A stretch of 64,000 nucleotides of DNA, taken from positions 1 to 64,000 of the forward strand of contig JBLIDT010000009.1 in NCBI GenBank assembly GCA_047632755.1, written 5' to 3'. Source of the stretch: JAKVAV01 sp047632755. Its GTDB lineage: Bacteria > Bacteroidota > Bacteroidia > Flavobacteriales_D > Cryomorphaceae. Numbering within the stretch: the first letter of the stretch is position 1; every line of letters begins with the position of its first letter. The notes beneath the pieces are model-generated. The model was not told the origin of the DNA, did no database searches, and saw only the letters and a program-made list of their open reading frames with translations. Positions 51,849 through 60,754 of the stretch are shown here, one piece after another. The translations under genes and the position numbers were made by a program.

Positions 51849-52487
51849 TTACATTCCGCGAAGAAAAGGATTTAATCTTTTTTCTTTCCCTATGGTGGTG
51901 TCCTCCATATGACCTGCATAAACCTTCGTTTCTTCCGGTAAAGGAAGAAGCTCTTCCCCAATAGATCGCATCAATAAATCCATGCTTCCACCCGGCAAAT
52001 CGGTTCTCCCGATACTTTGCTCGAAAAGCACATCGCCGGATAAAAGGATATGGTGTGCCTCGCTGTAAAAAGCCACGTGACCAGGGGAATGCCCAGGCAC
52101 AAACAAGATTTTTAATTTCTCATCTCCTAGTGATATTTCTTCACCTTCGAAGAACAAAGGATGGGGTGATGTAGTATAGTTTAGCCCATACATCTCTGCC
52201 ACCCTTGGCACTGAAGCTAAAACGATCTCTTCCTTTGGATGAATCATAGGTTTGAGACCATAGGTTCGATGAACGAATTCGTTGCCAAAAACATGATCAA
52301 TGTGGCAATGAGTATTCAACAGAATAGTCGGGTTAAGACCTTTCTCATCAATGGTTTTTCGCAGAATATCTTCCTCACTTTTTTCATAGCAGCCTGGATC
52401 AATTATTGCGCACTGCCCGTCTTTGGTAAACAACAGGTAGGTGTTTTCTTGAAACGGACCAAATGTGAATTTATGAACTTGAAGCAT
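51849..52487 (-). CDS. MBL-fold metallo-hydrolase (glyoxalase II-like)
   Basis: 212 residues with the metallo-beta-lactamase fold. Zinc ligands are evident: THCHIDH (HxHxDH, near residue 59), VPGHSPGHVAFY (first downstream His), SGDVLFEQSIGRTDLPGG and GHMEDTTIG (last His). This matches the hydroxyacylglutathione hydrolase-like group, often of unknown true substrate in this phylum. No accompanying glyoxalase I. Convergent with the preceding gene. Confidence 0.9.
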   Translation of the reverse strand: MLQVHKFTFGPFQENTYLLFTKDGQCAIIDPGCYEKSEEDILRKTIDEKGLNPTILLNTHCHIDHVFGNEFVHRTYGLKPMIHPKEEIVLASVPRVAEMYGLNYTTSPHPLFFEGEEISLGDEKLKILFVPGHSPGHVAFYSEAHHILLSGDVLFEQSIGRTDLPGGSMDLLMRSIGEELLPLPEETKVYAGHMEDTTIGKEKRLNPFLRGM

Positions 52488-52599
52488 GAATCGATGTTTA
52501 CGTGCGAATGTAGGGAATTCGTGTTGTTGGCTGTTTTAAATGGGTAGTGATATTTGCTATTCCAAAGAAAAAATTCACCCGCGGTTTTAGTTATCTTTA

Positions 52600-55500
52600 A
52601 TGCCTCTAATGCAAATTTCTACCCGTCATCTGATTCTTCTTGTTTCGTCGCTCTTGTGGGCACTTAGCACTAATGGTCAGTTTTATCAAGGGTCTTACCA
52701 GGAATTTGGAAAAAACAGAGTTCAGTACAAAGATTTTTTGTGGCAACAATTCCGCTTCCAAGAGTTTGATACTTATTTCTACGAAGGAGGTCAAGAGCTT
52801 GCGGAATTTACGAGTAGGGTAGCTTCTAAAAATATCCACTCACTGGAAGAAGTGTTTGATTATCCAGTGCGAGATAAGATCCAATTCATTGTATACAACT
52901 CTCATTCTGACTTCAAAATGAGTAACGTTGGAATCAACGGAGACGATGAGGGGAATATTGGTGGAACCACGCAGATTGTTGGCTCCAAAGTCTTTATTTA
53001 TTTCGAAGGGGACTACATCAAATTTGAGCAGAACCTGCGAAAAGGTATTGCGCGAGTGTTGATCAACAAGAGACTATACGGGGGTAATTGGCGCGATGTA
53101 ATTAAATCATCGACCTTGTTGAACTTGCCAGATTGGTACATCGAAGGATTGATTCTTTACGCTTCTCAAGCCGTTGATGATGACGCCCAAAACATCATCA
53201 GAAACGATGTCATGACGGGAGCATATGAGAAGCTCAACCGACTGGAGGGCAGAAATGCAGCTTTTGCTGGTTATGCTCTATGGTCATACATAGCTAGGAC
53301 CTACGGCGAAAATATTATCCCCAACATTTTGTATATGAGTGGCGTGAGCAGGAATGTAGAGAGTGGATTCCTCTTCGTTTTGGGCAAATCTCTTGATACG
53401 ATTACAAAAGAATTTATCGCTTACTACAGAGGTGAATACGGTTCCATGTCCATGGATAAAACAGCTATATCATTGGACAAACTTGATATAAAGACAAAGG
53501 GCGACCGTGTTTTGACCACCTTCAAAATCAGCCCAGACGGCAGGCATGCGATTTATGTCGATAACATATTGGGCCAATACCGACTTTACCTTTACGATGT
53601 CCTTAGCGGAAAGAGAAAAAAAATCTTGAAAGCGGAGCACAAGCTGCTTCGAATCCCTGATTTTAGTTTCCCCGTAATTGCGTGGCATCCTTCTTCAGGA
53701 GCCTTCACCTACGCAAAGGAGTGGAGAGGGAAATTGATGCTTTGCACTTACAACCTTGACGATGGGAAAACGACCGAAAGGGAGGTTTTTACTTTGGATG
53801 AAATCCTCTCAATGAAGTACAGCCCCAACGGACAGCAGCTCGTTCTCTCGGCTGTGGATAATGGTCAGACAGATATTTATCTCTACTACAACATTGGCAA
53901 TAGGCAAGAAAGATTGACCGATGATGTCTTTGGAGATTTTGACCCTAGTTTCTCGAAAGATGGAAACAGAATTGTTTTCACTTCAAATCGACCAGACGAT
54001 ACCCTCAGAACAAAGCCTGAGCCTATAGTATTAGGTCAGAACAGAGATGTTTTTGCCTATGATCTTAAATCGAGATCACCCTATTTAGAGCGGATAACAG
54101 ATACTCCTGATTTGATCGAAAAAGATCCGTATCAATATGAAGGGAGACAGTATACTTTTCTGGCCGATTATAAAGGAACCACGAATAGGTATGTCGCCGT
54201 TTACGATAGTGCGATCAGTCGGATTGATACAACGATTCACTATCGATTCTTTACAGTGGCAGAACCCCTCACCAATTACAATTCTGACCTCCTTGACTAC
54301 ACCGTCCACCCGAATACCGGAGAGTTCAGTGTACTTACCTATGCGGACAATGACTATCAGTTCTATCACGGGAATACCTCAAACGATGGCGCAGCTACTA
54401 GGGTCGCAACCGAAGAAGGTGAAGGCGGTCTTAGTGAAGAGCCTATAACAAATAGGCCCATTAGGAGAGAATCACTTGAAGAGGCGGAATTGACTTTTCT
54501 CCCCGATAAAGAAGAGGAACATTCAGATCAAGAAATTAATATCAATAATTATAAATTCGAAGGGGAGCCCGATTATACTTACGAGCGTGAGACCATCACC
54601 CTCATGGAAGTGCCTTCTGATAATGAGGGGTATAGGCCTTCCGAACAAGGTTATACGGTCTTAGACACTTTGCCTCTTCCAGGGGCAAGAAATTACAATG
54701 TCAACTTCACTACTGATAAAATTTTAGCGCAGCTCGACAACACCTTTATGGGTGAGTTCTATCAGCCCTTGTCAGGTCCAGATGGCTTGAACCCTGGTTT
54801 GGGTGGTTTGGTTAAATTGGGGGTTAGTGACTTATTTGAAGACTATAAAATTGTTGGTGGTTTTGGCTTAGCTGGAAGCTTTGACAACAATACCTTCATG
54901 GTGATGGCTGAAGACTTGACACGGAGAACGGATAGACGAATTCAACTTTTCAGACAGCAAAGCAGGTTTTCTCCCAATGGTTTTAACCTTGCTGAAAATG
55001 TGACTTATCAAGCGGCTTACAGGTTGAGTTATCCTTTAAATGAAGTTTTCAGCATTCGTGGCTCAGGGATGTACCGATTCGATGAGTTGATTCTTCTCGC
55101 TACCGATCAGTTCAATGCCCCTACGCCGAATGAAATTTCAAACTATGCAGGAGTAAAAGGTGAATTGGTCTTTGACAATACGCTACCCATGGGTTTGAAT
55201 TTGCGCCGTGGAATGAGATGGAAAGTATGGGGTGAATACTATATGGACCCAACCAATACCGATAGAACTTTCATGACCGTTGGTTTGGATTGGAGAAACT
55301 ACTACCGAATCCACCGCAATTTGATCCTGGCGAGCCGTGTGGGATGGAGCGCTTCCTTTGGGGCTGAGCGGTTGGCGTTCTTCCTCGGCTCGGTAGATAA
55401 CGCTATGAACCCTCGCGAGGACAATTCGCTTCCTTTGGATCCAGAACAGAATTACCAATTTCAAACGCGAGGTGCACCCATGCGTGGTTTCTTTGCCAAT

Positions 55501-55872
55501 GCAAGAAATGGAAACAGCTTTGCGGTGATAAACAACGAGCTGAGATGGCCCGTTTTTAGCTACTTTTTCCAAAAGCCTTTGAAGAGTGATTTTTTAGAAA
55601 ACTTTCAGGTCTTGGGCTTTTTCGACGTGGGTTCAGCTTGGACAGGTCCAACGCCATATTCTGAAGAAAATAGCTTCAACAGTACTATTCTTCAATCTGG
55701 AAATGTGACCATCGAAATTGAGAACAACCGCGACCCAGTGATTTATGGATATGGTTTTGGCCTCCGAAGTAAATTATTGGGGTATTTCATCAGAACAGAT
55801 TGGGCTTGGGGAGTGGATGACGGCATTACCCTCGACCGCGTATTTTACATATCTTTAGCCATGGACTTCTAG
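52600..55872 (+). CDS. Beta-propeller (TolB/PD40-type) protein fused to an outer-membrane barrel
   Basis: 1090 residues. Signal peptide (ISTRHLILLVSSLLWALSTN), a helical region of about 250 residues resembling the non-catalytic part of gluzincin peptidases (DWYIEGLILYASQAVDDDAQ; no HExxH seen), then TolB-like propeller blades (ISPDGRHAIYVDNILGQYRL; YSPNGQQLVLSAVDNGQTDI; FDPSFSKDGNRIVFTSNRPD). The last 370 or so residues read as a BamA/surface-antigen-like barrel (GVKGELVFDNTLPMGLNLRR; AVINNELRWPVFSYFFQ) ending in Phe, as barrels do. No T9SS tail. Function unknown; likely outer-membrane. A second ATG at 52609 is an equally good start. Confidence 0.75.
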   Translation: MPLMQISTRHLILLVSSLLWALSTNGQFYQGSYQEFGKNRVQYKDFLWQQFRFQEFDTYFYEGGQELAEFTSRVASKNIHSLEEVFDYPVRDKIQFIVYNSHSDFKMSNVGINGDDEGNIGGTTQIVGSKVFIYFEGDYIKFEQNLRKGIARVLINKRLYGGNWRDVIKSSTLLNLPDWYIEGLILYASQAVDDDAQNIIRNDVMTGAYEKLNRLEGRNAAFAGYALWSYIARTYGENIIPNILYMSGVSRNVESGFLFVLGKSLDTITKEFIAYYRGEYGSMSMDKTAISLDKLDIKTKGDRVLTTFKISPDGRHAIYVDNILGQYRLYLYDVLSGKRKKILKAEHKLLRIPDFSFPVIAWHPSSGAFTYAKEWRGKLMLCTYNLDDGKTTEREVFTLDEILSMKYSPNGQQLVLSAVDNGQTDIYLYYNIGNRQERLTDDVFGDFDPSFSKDGNRIVFTSNRPDDTLRTKPEPIVLGQNRDVFAYDLKSRSPYLERITDTPDLIEKDPYQYEGRQYTFLADYKGTTNRYVAVYDSAISRIDTTIHYRFFTVAEPLTNYNSDLLDYTVHPNTGEFSVLTYADNDYQFYHGNTSNDGAATRVATEEGEGGLSEEPITNRPIRRESLEEAELTFLPDKEEEHSDQEININNYKFEGEPDYTYERETITLMEVPSDNEGYRPSEQGYTVLDTLPLPGARNYNVNFTTDKILAQLDNTFMGEFYQPLSGPDGLNPGLGGLVKLGVSDLFEDYKIVGGFGLAGSFDNNTFMVMAEDLTRRTDRRIQLFRQQSRFSPNGFNLAENVTYQAAYRLSYPLNEVFSIRGSGMYRFDELILLATDQFNAPTPNEISNYAGVKGELVFDNTLPMGLNLRRGMRWKVWGEYYMDPTNTDRTFMTVGLDWRNYYRIHRNLILASRVGWSASFGAERLAFFLGSVDNAMNPREDNSLPLDPEQNYQFQTRGAPMRGFFANARNGNSFAVINNELRWPVFSYFFQKPLKSDFLENFQVLGFFDVGSAWTGPTPYSEENSFNSTILQSGNVTIEIENNRDPVIYGYGFGLRSKLLGYFIRTDWAWGVDDGITLDRVFYISLAMDF

Positions 55873-55889
55873 GCCACTGATCTGCCTGA

Positions 55890-57104
55890 ATGTCTTTCAA
55901 AAAAGTTCCAAACATGATCCTTCTTGACGACTTAGCTTCATCGGCAGATGCTGCCTTGGAAGACCTTATTGAGATTCGTAGACACCTACATGCCAACCCG
56001 GAACTTTCGTTCCATGAAGAAAAAACGGCGGCATACGTTTCCAATAGATTAACAGAGCTTGGTATTCCGCATAAGTCGGGCATCGGTGGTCACGGAATTG
56101 TCGCTGACATTGTAGGAGAGATGGACGGTAAAGTGGTAGCCATAAGAGGCGATATGGACGCTTTGCCAATCACAGAATTAAATGAAGTTTCTTACGCTTC
56201 CAGAAACAAAGGAATCATGCACGCTTGCGGACACGATGTCCACACCACGTGTATTCTTGGCGCCGCAAGACTATTGCAAGAAAGAAAGTCATCACTGCAA
56301 GGAACGGTCAGATTAATTTTCCAACCAGCAGAAGAACGAATTCCTGGAGGTGCGTCCTTAATGATTAAGGATGGAGCATTGAAAAATCCAGACGTGCAAC
56401 TCATTTTTGGCCAGCATGTTTACCCTGATATGGAAGTGGGAAATGTAGGTTTTAGGCCAGGTATGTACATGGCCTCCGCCGATGAGATTTACATCACTAT
56501 TAAGGGCAAAGGCGGTCATGCAGGGCTACCGCATAAATGCATAGACACCATTCTAATGGCCTCACAAGTCGTAACGTCTATTCAGCAGCTTGTTAGCAGA
56601 AGAGCCAATGCGAGCACACCCACTGTCGTGTCTATCGGAAAATTCATAGGGAATGGCGCCACCAATGTGATACCCGATGAGGTAAAGCTGGAGGGGACGA
56701 TTCGAACGATGAATGAAAAATGGAGATATGAATTGCATGATTTGCTCAAAGACCTCGTTTCAGGAATTTGCAAGTCAATGGGTGGTTCAGCTGAAATTGA
56801 AGTTAGAAATGGATATCCCGCTTTGATCAATGACAATGACCTTACCGCTTGGGCAAAACAAAAAGCCATTGAGTTACTTGGAGAAGAGAATGTGCACGAT
56901 CTCGATTTGAGAATGACCGCAGAAGATTTTTCTTATTTCGCCCAAGAGATTCCTGCTTGTTTTTACCGGTTGGGAACTTCTAATGCCAGCAAAGGACTGG
57001 GTGCTCCGCTTCACACGGGGAAATTCGATATAGACGAAGATGCCCTGCGGATAGGTTCATCGCTTATGGCTACGCTTGCCGCGAAGGCTTTGGAAGAAAG
57101 GTAG
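55890..57104 (+). CDS. M20-family amidohydrolase (N-acyl-amino acid hydrolase type)
   Basis: 404 residues. Metal-dependent peptidase/amidase fold: IRRHLHANPELSFHE, AIRGDMDALPITE (first metal Asp), HACGHDVHTTCILGAARLL, FQPAEERIPGG (catalytic Glu region), the dimerisation domain with GKGGHAGLPH, and RMTAEDFSYFAQEIP near the end. Matches amidohydrolases that remove acyl groups from amino acids (hippurate, N-acetyl-Cys and similar). Start at ATG 55890; ATG 55914 is also possible. Followed by a terminator. Confidence 0.92.
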   Translation: MSFKKVPNMILLDDLASSADAALEDLIEIRRHLHANPELSFHEEKTAAYVSNRLTELGIPHKSGIGGHGIVADIVGEMDGKVVAIRGDMDALPITELNEVSYASRNKGIMHACGHDVHTTCILGAARLLQERKSSLQGTVRLIFQPAEERIPGGASLMIKDGALKNPDVQLIFGQHVYPDMEVGNVGFRPGMYMASADEIYITIKGKGGHAGLPHKCIDTILMASQVVTSIQQLVSRRANASTPTVVSIGKFIGNGATNVIPDEVKLEGTIRTMNEKWRYELHDLLKDLVSGICKSMGGSAEIEVRNGYPALINDNDLTAWAKQKAIELLGEENVHDLDLRMTAEDFSYFAQEIPACFYRLGTSNASKGLGAPLHTGKFDIDEDALRIGSSLMATLAAKALEER

Positions 57105-57111
57105 GCAGCGA

Positions 57112-57136
57112 AACATCCTTCCTTAAGGATGTTTTT
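57112..57136 (+). terminator. Rho-independent terminator after the M20 gene
   Basis: Nine-base stem AACATCCTT/AAGGATGTT with a CCTT loop and a short T run, immediately after the stop. Confidence 0.8.
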
Positions 57137-57230
57137 CAATTTCCAAGCGAGAATTATTTGATAAGACAAATAATTCCAAAATAGCTTTCAGAGAACTAAG
57201 GACTATTTATTAGAGTCTAGCTACCATAAA

Positions 57231-59408
57231 CTAGTTCGCTACTTCGCTCATGAATTTAATCCGTATCAAGCGAAGCTGCTCTTCGGTATAATCGCCATCA
57301 AACTCGTCGTATGCCGCTCCGATGTTGTCCGATTCGGCTTCCAAGAAATAGTCGTAAACCTCCTGCTGCTCCTCTTCATCAAACATATCGTTCAGGTAGT
57401 AATCAATATTGATTTTTGTTCCTGAACCTACGATCGCTTCAATTTCGTCGATCACGTCGTTCATTTCTTTTCCCTTGGCTCTCGCGATGTCCTCGAGAGG
57501 TAGTTTGCGGTCAATGTTTTGGATGATGTGCACTTTCAGCCCCGACTTGTTGACGATCGACTTCACGACCAAATCTTGAGCTCTGTCTATCTCATTTTCA
57601 TCAACATAACGTTTGATGAGGTCTAAGAATGGAGCCCCGAATTTGCGAGCTTTCCCTGCACCTACACCTACTATATTGGTAAGTTCTTCGGTGGTGATGG
57701 GATATTGACCCGCCATTTCCTGCAAAGAGGGTTCTTGAAAAAGCACATATTCGGGCAGCTCTTTTTTCTTGCTAATCTCTTTTCTAAGAGAGATCAACAT
57801 TTTGTAAAGTCTGTCGTCCATGGCACCTTTTCCGCCGCCATCTGAAACATCATCCACACCGCTGTAGTCATTTTCCTTAATCAGCTCAATGGAATACGGC
57901 TTCTTGATAAAATCTTCACCTTTCTCGGTGAGTTTCAGAATTCCGTAAGTCTCTATTTCCTTCGATAGCAGACTTCGAATAGTGGATTGTCTGATGACAG
58001 CATTCCAGAATTTCTCATCTTGGTCTTGTCCAGTACCGAAACACTCAAGTCCATCGTCCTTGTATGTTTTTACCTCTACCGTTTCATTTCCCACCATAAT
58101 ATTGATGAGATGGCTGGCCTTATGGCGCTGTTTTGATTCTCTGACGCATTCCAATAGTTGTTTGATCTGATCTTTTCCCTCAAAGCGTTCTTTTGGATGG
58201 CGACAGTTATCGCACATTTCCTCGCATCCATCAGAATCAAACTCTTCACCGAAGTAGTGAAGCACGAATTTTCTACGACAGAGACTAGTTTCGGAATAGG
58301 AGACAATTTCTTGCAAAAGCTGTTTCCCGATTTCCATCTCTGAAACGTGTTTCCCCTGGAGAAACTTCTCCAGTTTTTCAATATCCTTATAGCTATAAAA
58401 AGCTAGACAATGACCTTCGCCACCATCACGACCAGCGCGTCCTGTCTCTTGGTAATAACTCTCGATGCTCTTCGGAATATCGTGATGAATAACGAAACGC
58501 ACATCGGGTTTGTCAATACCCATCCCAAAGGCGATGGTTGCTACAATCACATCGGCATTGCCATTTAGAAAGGAATCTTGGTGCCTGGATCGCATGCCTG
58601 CATCCATACCCGCATGATAGGGAAGGGCGTTGATGCCGTTCACTTTTAAGGATTCAGCAACTTCCTCAACTTTTTTTCGGCTTAGGCAGTACACAATTCC
58701 GGACTTTCCAGGTCTGGATTTCACAAACTTGATGATTTCTCGAACGACGTCCTTTTTGGGTCGTACCTCATAGTACAGGTTCGGCCTGTTGAAAGAATCT
58801 AAGAAGACCTTTGTATCAATCATCCCAAGATTCTTCTGAATATCTTGCTGTACTTTCGGTGTGGCAGTGGCCGTAAGTGCAATAATCGGAACGTCGGTAA
58901 TTTCTTCAATGATCGCCCTTAACCTTCTGTATTCTGGACGAAAGTCGTGGCCCCATTCTGAAATGCAATGGGCCTCATCAATGGCAAAGAAGGAGACATT
59001 AGCCCCTTGCAAGAACTCAATGTAGTCGGCCTTGGTCAAACTTTCAGGAGCCATGTAGAGGAGCTTAGTGGCACCGCTCATTACATCTTCCTTCACTTTC
59101 AGAATATCTGATTTGTTCAAAGATGAATTCAAAAAGTGAGCAATGCCCTCATTCTCGCTTGTACCACGAATGGCATCTACCTGATTCTTCATTAGGGCTA
59201 TTAGAGGTGAGACGACAATGGCTGTTCCTTCTTTCATCAATGCTGGGAGCTGATAGCAAAGCGATTTGCCTCCGCCCGTCGGCATGATGACGAAGGTGTG
59301 ATTACCATTTAATACGTTCTCGATGATTTTTTCTTGTTGCCCTTTGAAAGACGAGAATCCAAAATATTTGGTCAACGCCTCTTTCGGCGAAATTAATTCT
59401 GATAACAT
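57231..59408 (-). CDS. recQ: ATP-dependent DNA helicase RecQ
   Basis: 3'-5' DNA helicase of recombination repair. 725 residues. Motif I (PTGGGKSL, 43-50), DEAH box at 144-147 (FAIDEAHCISEWGHDFR), motif VI QETGRAGRDG, RQC zinc cysteines in CRRKFVLHYFGE and CEEMCDNC, then a winged helix and an HRDC domain near residues 530-605 (LISLRKEISKKKELPEYVLF). It extends beyond HRDC by about 120 residues (helical, acidic: DEEEQQEVYDYFLEAESDN), a tail common in Bacteroidota RecQ. Its upstream region is the long gap at 59409. Confidence 0.97.
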   Translation of the reverse strand: MLSELISPKEALTKYFGFSSFKGQQEKIIENVLNGNHTFVIMPTGGGKSLCYQLPALMKEGTAIVVSPLIALMKNQVDAIRGTSENEGIAHFLNSSLNKSDILKVKEDVMSGATKLLYMAPESLTKADYIEFLQGANVSFFAIDEAHCISEWGHDFRPEYRRLRAIIEEITDVPIIALTATATPKVQQDIQKNLGMIDTKVFLDSFNRPNLYYEVRPKKDVVREIIKFVKSRPGKSGIVYCLSRKKVEEVAESLKVNGINALPYHAGMDAGMRSRHQDSFLNGNADVIVATIAFGMGIDKPDVRFVIHHDIPKSIESYYQETGRAGRDGGEGHCLAFYSYKDIEKLEKFLQGKHVSEMEIGKQLLQEIVSYSETSLCRRKFVLHYFGEEFDSDGCEEMCDNCRHPKERFEGKDQIKQLLECVRESKQRHKASHLINIMVGNETVEVKTYKDDGLECFGTGQDQDEKFWNAVIRQSTIRSLLSKEIETYGILKLTEKGEDFIKKPYSIELIKENDYSGVDDVSDGGGKGAMDDRLYKMLISLRKEISKKKELPEYVLFQEPSLQEMAGQYPITTEELTNIVGVGAGKARKFGAPFLDLIKRYVDENEIDRAQDLVVKSIVNKSGLKVHIIQNIDRKLPLEDIARAKGKEMNDVIDEIEAIVGSGTKINIDYYLNDMFDEEEQQEVYDYFLEAESDNIGAAYDEFDGDYTEEQLRLIRIKFMSEVAN

Positions 59409-59888
59409 TTCCAGATCTTCAGTTTACCCTTGAGTACTTCTTTCCGCACTTGTATGTTACAGGGATGTTTATGGATTTTCAATTTACGATAATCGTTCTA
59501 ATTAGCAACCCCTTGAAGTATAATTTTTTGATGAACATTTCAGCACTTGAAAAAGAACTGTTCAATCCAGCTTCGAGAGACTAAAGCTACGAAAAAAGGC
59601 ATACGCAGGAAGTGAAGTATATGAGCCTAAATTCTTTTATTATTGGGGATTGAGACCGCTTGTAAATAGTGAGTTTCGTAAAATATAAACCTCATTGTGG
59701 GCTATTTAAAGTTATTTCTAGGAAGTAAACCGCTCTTTAGAAGTTGGATGCTCAAAGGCTCTCTCACAAAATCAGATATCCTGAGTTGACTTAAGCTTGA
59801 TATAACTCGCTATATCTGAGTAAAGACAGCCGGGTCATTGAATTTTATGAAAATCTGAATTTCCAAATAATAATCGAATTCAGGTGAT
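59409..59888. other. Long non-coding gap between recQ and tatC
   Basis: Nearly 500 AT-rich bases with divergent genes on both sides. The longest plausible small frame is under 20 codons. TCAGATAT at 59772-59779 pairs with ATATCTGA at 59812-59819 (perfect eight-base inverted repeat, 32-base spacing), with a shorter GATATA/TATATC inside. No repeat-family copy, tRNA or clear sRNA was recognised. Confidence 0.6.
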
Positions 59889-59896
59889 TAGCTTTG
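59889..59896 (+). promoter_or_regulatory. -7 promoter box upstream of tatC
   Basis: TAGCTTTG, an exact TAnnTTTG, 28 bases before the tatC ATG at 59925. No TTG at the right -33 distance. Confidence 0.4.
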
Positions 59897-59924
59897 CATT
59901 TTAGGTAAAAACTCAATAGAAGGG

Positions 59925-60737
59925 ATGGCTGACCCCAATCAAATGACATTTCTGCAGCACCTCGAAGAGCTGAGGTGGCGACTTATAAAAGCGTTTGTAG
60001 CCATTTTTGCATTTGGCACAATTGCCTTTGTGTTCAAAAGTTTTGTGTTTGATGTATTGATTTTCGCACCCAAAAGTCCCGACTTTATCACGTATCGCTT
60101 CTTTTGTTACATGTCCAATTTGATTGGTTTGGACGATAGCCTCTGCCTTGCTTCCTCCTTTGAATTGCAGAATATCACGATGAGCGGGCAATTTACCTCC
60201 CACATTTTGGTCTCCATGGTGCTGGGCTTCATCGTTGCTTTTCCCTACGTTTTCTTTCAAGTTTGGGCTTTTATAATGCCTGGCCTTAGCGGAAACGAAA
60301 AATCTACAGCAAGAGGAGCGGTTGTCGCTACTTCGCTTCTGTTTCTGCTCGGTGTAAGTTTTGGCTATTTTCTCATTTCCCCTCTTTCAGTGCAATTTTT
60401 AGGCGGATATACCGTAAGCGATCAGGTGGATAATATTATAGCCCTAAACTCATTTATAACTACGGTTACCATGACCACTCTTTCAGGTGGGCTAGTATTC
60501 CAGTTGCCTGTGGTGATTTTCTTTTTGGCCAAGCTCGGACTAGTTACTCCCGAGAGCCTCAAAAAATACCGCAAACACGCTTTCGTGGGAGTTCTAGTGT
60601 TGAGCGCAATTATCACTCCGCCAGACGTTACGAGTCAGATATTGGTAACTTTACCTTTGATGGTTCTTTACGAATTAAGTATCCATATAGCCAGAATTGT
60701 CGTTAGAAAAAATAAGAAGGAGTCGGTTGCTTCCTGA
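59925..60737 (+). CDS. tatC: Sec-independent protein translocase subunit TatC
   Basis: 270-residue inner-membrane core of the twin-arginine export system. It opens with MTFLQHLEELRWRLIKA, the conserved TatC N-terminus containing the signal-binding Glu. Six membrane helices follow, with the conserved FPYVFFQVWAFIMPGLSGNEK segment and, later, KKYRKHAFVGVLVLSAIITPP. TatA/B are elsewhere. Neighbouring DUF5686 and lptB genes follow on the same strand. Confidence 0.97.
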   Translation: MADPNQMTFLQHLEELRWRLIKAFVAIFAFGTIAFVFKSFVFDVLIFAPKSPDFITYRFFCYMSNLIGLDDSLCLASSFELQNITMSGQFTSHILVSMVLGFIVAFPYVFFQVWAFIMPGLSGNEKSTARGAVVATSLLFLLGVSFGYFLISPLSVQFLGGYTVSDQVDNIIALNSFITTVTMTTLSGGLVFQLPVVIFFLAKLGLVTPESLKKYRKHAFVGVLVLSAIITPPDVTSQILVTLPLMVLYELSIHIARIVVRKNKKESVAS

Positions 60738-60754
60738 TCAATCGTCCTTTTGTT

